DNA of 10,696 bases from contig JAFAYN010000232.1 of assembly GCA_019240375.1 (NCBI GenBank), positions 1 to 10,696 on the forward strand, read 5' to 3'. This stretch comes from Gemmatimonadota bacterium. Its GTDB lineage: Bacteria > Gemmatimonadota > Gemmatimonadetes > Longimicrobiales > Longimicrobiaceae. Position 1 is the first letter of the stretch; every line of letters starts with the position of its first letter. Below the pieces are notes generated by a model. The model made no database searches and was not told where the DNA came from. It was given only the letters and a program-made list of their open reading frames with translations. A program made the position numbers and the translations under genes. Below, in pieces: positions 6,112 through 10,696 of this stretch.

Positions 6112-6154
6112 GAACGAAGCGCCGGGCTCGCGAGGGTCCGGCGCTCCGTCGTTC
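6112..6154 (+). terminator. Hairpin ending the marR-doxX-VOC unit
   Basis: AGCGCCGG (6118-6125) and CCGGCGCT (6138-6145) form a perfect 8-bp stem with a 12-nt loop. It is extended, after a 3-nt bulge, by GAACGA (6112-6117) pairing with TCGTTC (6149-6154). It starts 18 nt after the VOC stop. There is no T tract, so it may act as a weak or Rho-assisted terminator or protect the mRNA end. Confidence 0.55.
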
Positions 6155-6229
6155 CGGCGCGGGGTTGCACGCAGGGCGCGCGTGTCCGAGCTTGGACGCC
6201 GCTGCCACCCTTCAACTTCGAGACGCGCG

Positions 6230-6994
6230 ATGCCCGGACGTCCCTACATCCTCGCCGAGACCCCCTGGAAGACGGTCCGGGACACCCCGTACGAGGTGGC
6301 CGTGCTCCCCTGGGGCGCGACCGAGGCGCACAACCTCCACCTCCCGTACGCCACCGACAACATCCAGTGCGACCACGTCGCGGCGGAGGCGGCCCGGCGC
6401 GCCTGGGAGGCGGGGGCGAAGGTGGTGGTCCTCCCCACCGTCCCCTTCGGGGTGAACACCGGCCAGCTCGACATCCGCCTCTGCATCAACATGAACCCCG
6501 CCACGCAGGCCGCGCTCCTGGCCGACGTGGCGGGGTCGCTGTCCGCGCAGGGGATCCGCAAGCTGGTGATCCTCAACGGGCACGGCGGCAACGACTTCCG
6601 GCAGATGATCCGGGAATTGCAGGCGCGTACCGACGTGTTCCTGTCGGCGGTGAGCTGGTACAAAATCGTGGACCCGGCCGGGCACTTCACCGACCTGGGT
6701 GACCACGCGGGGGAGCTGGAGACCAGCGTGATGATGCACGTCGCGCCGGAGCTGGTCCTCCCGCTGGCGGAGGCGGGGGACGGGAGCGAGCGGCGCCCGC
6801 GCATCGCGGCCCTGCGCGAGGGATGGGCGTGGGCCCCCCGCCGCTGGACGCAGGTCAGCGCCGACACCGGGATCGGCGACCCGTCGCGCTCCACCGCCGA
6901 CAAGGGGCGCGCGTACTTCGAGGAGGCGACGGCGAAGCTGGCCGGGTTCCTGGTGGACCTGGCCGCCGCGGACACGGACGATCTGTACGAGTGA
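6230..6994 (+). CDS. Creatininase-family metal-dependent amidohydrolase
   Basis: This 254-residue protein has the creatininase fold, a family of Zn/Mn enzymes that hydrolyse cyclic or linear amides (creatinine, formylamino-pyrimidines) or, in MftE, a peptide. Metal-ligand motifs are visible: GATEAHNLHLP (Glu32, His34, with His37 nearby), ATDN (Asp43), NGHGGN (His118) and GDHAGELETS (Glu161/Glu163). The length is normal for the family. The ATG at 6230 was chosen because the family N-terminus begins just before ETPWKTV; only a weak GAGA lies upstream. The frame is open further back to 6101, but that stretch overlaps the preceding hairpin and has no family match. Its substrate cannot be told from the sequence, and no pathway partner lies beside it: the gene before it ends at a hairpin and the gene after it is convergent. 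Confidence 0.88.
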   Translation: MPGRPYILAETPWKTVRDTPYEVAVLPWGATEAHNLHLPYATDNIQCDHVAAEAARRAWEAGAKVVVLPTVPFGVNTGQLDIRLCINMNPATQAALLADVAGSLSAQGIRKLVILNGHGGNDFRQMIRELQARTDVFLSAVSWYKIVDPAGHFTDLGDHAGELETSVMMHVAPELVLPLAEAGDGSERRPRIAALREGWAWAPRRWTQVSADTGIGDPSRSTADKGRAYFEEATAKLAGFLVDLAAADTDDLYE

Positions 6995-7011
6995 GCGGGA
7001 GCGGCGTTACC

Positions 7012-7033
7012 GGCGCAGCGGCTCTGGTGCGCC
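7012..7033. terminator. Weak hairpin between convergent genes
   Basis: GGCGCA (7012-7017) and TGCGCC (7028-7033) form a perfect 6-bp stem with a 10-nt loop, in the 72-nt gap between the creatininase stop and the stop of the minus-strand small membrane protein. There is no T tract, so a terminator role is only suggested by position. Confidence 0.3.
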
Positions 7034-7066
7034 ACCCCCTTCGACGGTACTCTCCGGCCGCGGGCG

Positions 7067-7273
7067 TCAGCGCACCGCGGCCCTGTCCGTGCGCATCCCG
7101 GAAACGATCCCGACCACGCCCAGGATGACTGCGATGAAGCCGGCCACGAGCGTCAGCTGGCACTGGATGCATCCGGGAGGGCCGATGTCTCCGGAGGACG
7201 GATCCCAGTAGTCCCAGACCGCGAGCACCCCCAGTACGATCAGCCAGGCATAAGCGAGGATGGGGATACGCAT
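7067..7273 (-). CDS. Small two-helix membrane protein with a CxxC loop
   Basis: This 68-residue protein was not assigned to a family. The ATG at 7273 is chosen because GAAGGAGG lies just upstream with 5-nt spacing; an in-frame GTG at 7288 falls before that ribosome site. Helix 1 is at about residues 4-20 (PILAYAWLIVLGVLAVW) and helix 2 at about 40-59 (LTLVAGFIAVILGVVGIVSG). Between them is a polar loop, DYWDPSSGDIGPPGCIQCQL, holding Cys35 and Cys38 as a CIQC pair. The C-terminus is basic. The codons are strongly G/C-ending like real genes here, and the hydrophobic pattern is clear, so the gene is likely real. The loop is too small for a known redox domain but could bind a metal or form a disulphide. 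It stands alone, convergent with the creatininase gene. Confidence 0.72.
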   Translation of the reverse strand: MRIPILAYAWLIVLGVLAVWDYWDPSSGDIGPPGCIQCQLTLVAGFIAVILGVVGIVSGMRTDRAAVR

Positions 7274-7277
7274 GAAA

Positions 7278-7303
7278 TCCTCCTTCACGCAGAAGATGGA
7301 GGA
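7278..7303 (-). promoter_or_regulatory. Possible Shine-Dalgarno-masking stem before the small membrane protein
   Basis: On the minus strand TCCTCC (7303-7298) is complementary to GGAGGA (7283-7278), the ribosome site of the 68-residue protein, with a 14-nt loop between them. In the mRNA the 6-bp stem would hide the whole Shine-Dalgarno sequence. The start codon lies 4 nt past the stem. Confidence 0.4.
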
Positions 7304-7378
7304 AAATGTCTGCTCCTGTCGGAGCGGAGGGCGGGATCACTCCCGTAGTCGTGAAGAGGGCATGCGTCGTGCCGCACT

Positions 7379-7404
7379 CGACAAGTTATGTAACTGATTT
7401 GTCG
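7379..7404. promoter_or_regulatory. AT-rich nested palindrome, operator candidate
   Basis: CGACAA (7379-7384) and TTGTCG (7399-7404) form a perfect inverted repeat. Nested inside is a second one, GTTA-TG-TAAC (7385-7394). The stretch is the most AT-rich part of the 254-nt gap between the two minus-strand genes and lies about 105 nt upstream of the small membrane protein start. It is probably a regulator site or part of that gene's promoter; no clean -35/-10 pair was found. Confidence 0.4.
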
Positions 7405-7527
7405 ACATCGGCTTATGGACGTACGACGGCAGGTGCCGGGCCGGAGGGGACCAGGAAGCTGTGTCGCTCGCGGGTCACCTGGGGCGTCGGTGCCTCGGTG
7501 CGGACGTAGGCGCCCCCTCCGCCCTGG

Positions 7528-8685
7528 TCAGACCTGGTTGGCGCGCAGCTCCTCGAGCGGGTAGTGCGTCCCCCGCCAGTCGATCCCATCGTTCGCCAGG
7601 GTGACCAGCGCCGCCCGCCAGACGATGTACAAAAAGATCAACGAGGTCAGCGGAAAGGAAACGCCGTACAGCGGACTCACCCGCTGCTCGCGCGCGGCGC
7701 CGGCGTACATCACGAAGGTCGCCAGCACCGCCACGCCGAAGAGGAGCTGCGTCGCCCCCGTGGTGACGAAGACGGCGATCCAGGGGAAGACGCAGAACAG
7801 GAGCTGCGCCACCGTGGCCCCCACCACCAGCGACATCCGGTAGTCCACCCCCGCGAAGCCGTTCTTCATCAGCCCGCGCACCAGCTCCCCGAAGGTGGCG
7901 TACCACTCCACCGACACCATCTCCCCGCCGGCGACGAAGTCCTGCCGGAAGCCGTGCTTCTTGACGATCTTCCCCAGCTTGATGTCGTCGTCGGGGCGCA
8001 TGGCGATCTCCCGGTGCCCGCCCAGCGCGCGGTACGCCCCGGTGCGGAGCAGGTTGAAGGCGCCGATCCCGATGTGCGCCGGGCTGCGGGCGTCGCGCGC
8101 CCGCCAGGGGCGGAAGGCGATGGAGAAGAAGAGGGTGAACGCCACCACGAACACCCGTAGCAGGAGCGAGTGCATCACCACCCGGGGCCCCGCCGCCAGG
8201 TGGTCCACCCGGTTCTCGCGCACGTAGGCCACGGCGCGCGCCAGGGTGGTGGGCTCCAGCACCACGTCGGCGTCGGTGAACAGGAGGTATTCGCCCCTCG
8301 CCTCGGCCGCGCCGACGTGCAGCGCGTGGTTCTTCCCCAGCCACCCCGCCGGCAGCTCGCTGACGTGCACCACCCGCAGCCGCGCGCTCGTCGCGGCCAT
8401 CCGGTCCAGGATCGCCCCGGTGGCGTCGGTGGAGCGGTCGTCCACCACGATCACCTCCAGCGGGTCGTAGCGCTGGGCCAGCACCGAGGCCAGCGCCTCC
8501 TCGATGTTGCGCTCCTCGTCGCGCGCGGCGATCACCACCGAGAGCGGCGGCGCGCTCTCCGGGGCGACCGGCTCCACGTCGCGCAGGCGCCGGAGCGACA
8601 GGCCGCCGGGGACGATCTCCAGCAGCGCCCCCGCGTAGCCGACGGCGGTGACCAGGGCCAGCCAGAAGAGCACCGTTTCGGGCAT
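7528..8685 (-). CDS. Membrane-anchored family 2 glycosyltransferase
   Basis: This is a 385-residue GT-A-fold inverting glycosyltransferase with membrane helices, of the type used on lipid or polyisoprenoid acceptors (CrtQ- and HpnB-like). A first helix is at about 3-22. The catalytic domain starts with LSVVIAARDEERNIEEALAS (48-67), then VIVVDDRSTDAT (78-89), GWLGKNHAL (114-122), the metal-binding DxD in FTDADV (136-141) and MRPDDDIKLGK (229-239), where the acidic cluster holds the likely catalytic base. Further helices lie near 173-192, 285-305, 310-328 and 338-360, and the protein ends with IDWRGTHYPLEEL, a tail typical of this group. The catalytic face is cytoplasmic. The ATG at 8685 lacks a clear ribosome site. 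Divergent transcription from an acyltransferase gene hints at glycolipid or carotenoid/hopanoid modification, but the acceptor is unknown. Confidence 0.88.
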   Translation of the reverse strand: MPETVLFWLALVTAVGYAGALLEIVPGGLSLRRLRDVEPVAPESAPPLSVVIAARDEERNIEEALASVLAQRYDPLEVIVVDDRSTDATGAILDRMAATSARLRVVHVSELPAGWLGKNHALHVGAAEARGEYLLFTDADVVLEPTTLARAVAYVRENRVDHLAAGPRVVMHSLLLRVFVVAFTLFFSIAFRPWRARDARSPAHIGIGAFNLLRTGAYRALGGHREIAMRPDDDIKLGKIVKKHGFRQDFVAGGEMVSVEWYATFGELVRGLMKNGFAGVDYRMSLVVGATVAQLLFCVFPWIAVFVTTGATQLLFGVAVLATFVMYAGAAREQRVSPLYGVSFPLTSLIFLYIVWRAALVTLANDGIDWRGTHYPLEELRANQV

Positions 8686-8780
8686 GATCCGGGGATCCGG
8701 GTGATCGTCGCGCGCCCGGGCGGCCGCGACCGTGCTCTGTACCCTCGCCCCGGGCGCCGGTGCCCGCGCGTTCGACGCCG

Positions 8781-8809
8781 TTCCGCCGCCCGCCCGTCGC
8801 GCTTACCTT
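8781..8809 (+). promoter_or_regulatory. Possible promoter of the acyltransferase gene
   Basis: TTCCGC (8781-8786) and TACCTT (8804-8809) are 17 bp apart. The -10 is of the TACNNT type seen at other promoters in the window, while the -35 is poor. Transcription would start near 8816, about 59 nt before the ATG. The 189-nt gap between the divergent genes (8686-8874) otherwise holds nothing I can support. Confidence 0.35.
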
Positions 8810-8874
8810 TCCCTGCGACGGGCGCCACCCCCGTCCGCCGCGCCCCGCCGCACCCGCCCCGCAGGAGCACCCCC

Positions 8875-10347
8875 ATGACGCGGAGCATCGTCCTCCCCCT
8901 CTGGCTCTTCGCCCTGGTCGCCGCGCTGGCCGCCTGGTCGGTGCTGGACCGCGTGCTGGTCCCCAGCGTCCGCTGGTTCCTCCGGCAGCGCACCAACCGG
9001 GTGATCGAGGAGATCAACACCCGCCTCCACATCGAGATCCAGCCCTTCAAGCTGACCAAGCGCCAGGTGCTGATCGACCGGCTGGTGTACGACCCGCGCG
9101 TGATGGAGGCGGTGGACGCGCACGCCCGCGAGCACGGGATGCCGCGCGAGGTGGTGGTGGCGCGGGTGGAGCGCTACGCGCGGGAGATCGTCCCCGCCTT
9201 CAACGCCTACCTGTACTTCCGCATCGGCTACTGGGCGGGGCGTCGGATCGCCCGGCTCCTGTACCGGGTGCGCCTGGGGTACTCGGACGAGGAGGGGCTG
9301 GCCGGCATCGAGCGCGGGGCCACGGTGGTGTTCGTGATGAACCACCGCAGCAACATGGACTACGTGCTGGTCGGCTACCTGGCGGCGAAGCGGGCGGCGC
9401 TCAGCTACGCGGTGGGGGAGTGGGCGCGCATCTGGCCCCTGCAGACGCTGATCCGGGCGATGGGGGCGTACTTCATCCGCCGCAACTCCGGCGACGAGCT
9501 GTACCGCCGCGTGCTGGAGCGCTACGTCCACATGGCCACCGCAAACGGCGTCACCCAGGCGGTGTACCCGGAGGGCGGGCTGAGCCGCGACGGGCGCCTG
9601 CGCCCGCCGAAGCTGGGGATCCTGGACTACCTGGTCCGCTCCTGGGATCCGCACGGCGAGCGCGACCTGGTGTTCATCCCCGTGGGGATCAACTACGACC
9701 GGACGCTGGAGGACCGCACCCTCCTCCTCGACCTAGACCGCGAGGCACCCCGCCCCGGCCCCCTGGGCACCGTGGCGAACACCTTCCGCTTCGTGGGCCA
9801 CAACCTGTGGCTGGCCGCGCGCAGCCGCTGGCACCGCTTCGGGTACGCCTGCGTCAACTTCGGCTCGCCGTTCTCCATGCGGGCGTACTGCGCCGGGCGC
9901 GGGGTGGACTTCCGGGCGCTGACGCGCGAGGAGCGCTTCGCGCGGGTGGAAGAGCTGGGGCGCGAGCTGATGGAGGCGGTGGGGGCCACCGTCCCCGTGC
10001 TCCCGGTGTCGGTGATGGCGACGGTGTTCACCCGCGCGCCAGGGCGCGGCTTCAGCGAGCTGGAATTGAAGGCCGAGGTGCACCGGCTGATCGGGGAGCT
10101 GGAAGGGGCGGGGGCGCGCATCTACGTCCCCCGGCGCGACCTGGACTACGCCGTCGCCGTGGGGCTCCGCATGCTGACGCTGCGCCGCCTGGTGGACGAC
10201 GCCGAGGGGGTGTATTCCGCCCGGCCCGAAGAGCTGCCGCTCCTCCGCTACTACGCCAACTCCATCGCCCACCTCGTCCCCCGGCCGGCGGCGGTCCCCG
10301 TCCCCACCCTGGTCGGCGCCGGCGCGGCGGTCCCCACACCCTCCTGA
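8875..10347 (+). CDS. PlsB/PlsC-type 1-acyl-transferase (glycerol-3-phosphate acyltransferase-like)
   Basis: This 490-residue membrane protein carries all four glycerolipid acyltransferase blocks in order: NHRSNMD (156-162, His157 and Asp162 as the HX4D catalytic pair), GAYFIRR (197-203), YPEGGLSRDG (231-240) and FIPVGINYDR (267-276). The GAYFIRR and YPEGG forms are closer to PlsB/GPAT than to the shorter PlsC, so the likely reaction is acyl transfer to sn-1 of glycerol-3-phosphate or a similar acceptor at the inner membrane. An N-terminal helix lies at about 5-25. At 490 residues it is much shorter than the 807-residue E. coli PlsB. After the catalytic domain, about 200 residues and a Pro/Ala/Val-rich tail follow. 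The ATG at 8875 has AGGAG with 7-nt spacing. The frame is open far upstream, but only as the antisense of the glycosyltransferase. Confidence 0.88.
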   Translation: MTRSIVLPLWLFALVAALAAWSVLDRVLVPSVRWFLRQRTNRVIEEINTRLHIEIQPFKLTKRQVLIDRLVYDPRVMEAVDAHAREHGMPREVVVARVERYAREIVPAFNAYLYFRIGYWAGRRIARLLYRVRLGYSDEEGLAGIERGATVVFVMNHRSNMDYVLVGYLAAKRAALSYAVGEWARIWPLQTLIRAMGAYFIRRNSGDELYRRVLERYVHMATANGVTQAVYPEGGLSRDGRLRPPKLGILDYLVRSWDPHGERDLVFIPVGINYDRTLEDRTLLLDLDREAPRPGPLGTVANTFRFVGHNLWLAARSRWHRFGYACVNFGSPFSMRAYCAGRGVDFRALTREERFARVEELGRELMEAVGATVPVLPVSVMATVFTRAPGRGFSELELKAEVHRLIGELEGAGARIYVPRRDLDYAVAVGLRMLTLRRLVDDAEGVYSARPEELPLLRYYANSIAHLVPRPAAVPVPTLVGAGAAVPTPS

Positions 10348-10368
10348 CGCCGTCCTGACGCGGGCGCG

Positions 10369-10395
10369 GCCCCGGGCACTTTCGCGGGCCGGGGC
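10369..10395 (+). terminator. Hairpin after the acyltransferase gene
   Basis: GCCCCGG (10369-10375) and CCGGGGC (10389-10395) form a perfect 7-bp stem with a 13-nt loop, starting 22 nt after the stop; further pairing is possible with a mismatch. There is no T tract. The loop holds the -35 of the next predicted promoter, so the hairpin DNA and the promoter overlap. Confidence 0.4.
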
Positions 10396-10409
10396 GGCGC
10401 GGGTACATT
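10381..10409 (+). promoter_or_regulatory. Promoter of the MFS gene, leaderless layout
   Basis: TTCGCG (10381-10386) and TACATT (10404-10409) are 17 bp apart. The -10 ends 6 nt before the ATG at 10416, exactly the spacing seen for marR, and there is no Shine-Dalgarno sequence. A leaderless mRNA starting at that ATG is likely. Confidence 0.45.
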
Positions 10410-10415
10410 CCCGCC

Positions 10416-10481
10416 ATGAACAACCCGGATCCTTCGCCCCCTCCGCAGAGCGTCCCCCCCGCCGCGCGAGGTGCCCCCTGA
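10416..10481 (+). CDS. Short proline-rich ORF, probable true N-terminus of the MFS protein
   Basis: The 21-codon frame MNNPDPSPPPQSVPPAARGA plus a final Pro ends at TGA (10479-10481), which overlaps the first codons of the MFS frame. Eight of its 21 residues are Pro. It sits right after a well-placed -10 box. It is either a leader peptide or, more simply, the N-terminal tail of the transporter cut off by a one-base frame change in the C run just before the stop. Confidence 0.4.
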   Translation: MNNPDPSPPPQSVPPAARGAP

Positions 10482-10696
10482 GCAGCAACCGTCCGCTGGG
10501 CAAGCTCGTCGTCCTGATGGTCACGGCGTTCGTGGACATGGCGGGTCTCCTCATGGTGATCCCGCTCCTCCCGTTCTACGCCGTGAAGATGGGGGCGAGC
10601 GGGCTGATGGTGGGGGTGCTGATCTCCTCGTACGCGGTCGCGCAGCTCCTCAGCGCCCCGCTCTGGGGGCGGGTGTCGGACCGCTTCGGGCGGCGT
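10478..10696 (+). CDS. MFS transporter, N-terminal part, 3' truncated and frame-disrupted at its start
   Basis: The frame reads LSSNRPLGKLVVLMVTAFVD and on into a first membrane helix with VIPLLPFYAVKMG. A second helix follows (LMVGVLISSYAVAQLLSAPL), then the family signature GRVSDRFGRR (MFS motif A, the loop between helices 2 and 3). This is clearly a major facilitator transporter of the drug or metabolite exporter type; the substrate cannot be told. The start is odd. No ATG, GTG or TTG lies in frame before the internal ATG at 10517, which would cut into helix 1. CTG at 10478 follows GAGG at a usable distance. The better-placed ATG at 10416 is in another frame, ending at TGA right at the junction. 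One extra C at 10474-10478 would join the two into a natural protein. The gene runs off the window. Confidence 0.75.
   Translation, partial: MSSNRPLGKLVVLMVTAFVDMAGLLMVIPLLPFYAVKMGASGLMVGVLISSYAVAQLLSAPLWGRVSDRFGRR

Noticed and set aside
6165..6193. Possible creatininase promoter TTGCAC-17-GAGCTT
   Set aside because: The -10 matches the consensus at only two positions and does not fit the TACNNT pattern of the other promoters.
7306..7509. 67-codon plus-strand ORF with GGAGG 3 nt before its ATG
   Set aside because: Its third codon positions are mixed and often A/T, unlike the G/C-ending codons of real genes here. No membrane, HTH or other motif is seen, and the GGAGG is the complement of the arm facing the minus-strand gene's ribosome site.
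8760..10358. 532-codon plus-strand ORF in a second frame over the acyltransferase
   Set aside because: It is dominated by Arg, Pro, Gly and Ala and lacks any motif; the overlapping frame has all four acyltransferase blocks.
1..10696. CRISPR array, IS element, tRNA, rRNA, phage or toxin-antitoxin genes
   Set aside because: No regularly spaced direct repeats, transposase motifs, tRNA cloverleaf or rRNA-like segments were found by eye. A covariance-model scan (e.g. for tRNA and riboswitches) could not be run.

Overview
The window looks like chromosomal DNA from a very GC-rich bacterium, about 70% G+C by eye, with strongly G/C-biased third codon positions. No plasmid, phage or IS gene is visible. 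A group such as Gemmatimonadota (Longimicrobium-like) would fit the GC bias, the paired small HTH proteins and the promoter style (TTGCCG, 16-17 bp, TACNNT). That placement is from memory and is only a moderate inference.

Left part (1-2000). The window opens inside the AAA+ domain of an NtrC-type sigma-54 activator. A perfect 13-bp hairpin ends it, and also ends the opposing minus-strand gene. Next come two minus-strand genes for small HTH proteins. They are tandem paralogues, and each has its own promoter with the same spacing and the same -35 hexamer.

Centre-left (1983-4002). Reading away from the regulators is a secreted M14 zinc carboxypeptidase. Four bases after its stop starts an alkyltransferase-like (ATL) DNA-damage protein, with Trp where true alkyltransferases have Cys.

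Centre (4037-6154). A MarR regulator, a DoxX membrane protein and a two-domain VOC (extradiol dioxygenase/glyoxalase-like) protein form a compact unit that ends at a long hairpin. A palindrome with core GTCAW-N3-WTGAC lies in the marR promoter, and a longer version lies in front of doxX. This suggests one repressor controlling itself and the doxX-VOC pair. The gene content resembles the MarR-controlled quinone/catechol stress operons of Bacillus (catDE, mhqNOP). The marR mRNA is probably leaderless.

Centre-right (6230-7527). A creatininase-family metal amidohydrolase faces a 68-residue two-helix membrane protein with a CxxC loop. The ribosome site of the small gene could be hidden in a 6-bp stem.

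Right part (7528-10696). A family 2 membrane glycosyltransferase and a PlsB/PlsC-type acyltransferase are divergently arranged, consistent with envelope lipid synthesis. The window ends in the first helices of an MFS transporter. Its reading frame is broken from a well-placed upstream ATG exactly at a CCCCCTGA sequence, which is the oddest coding feature here.
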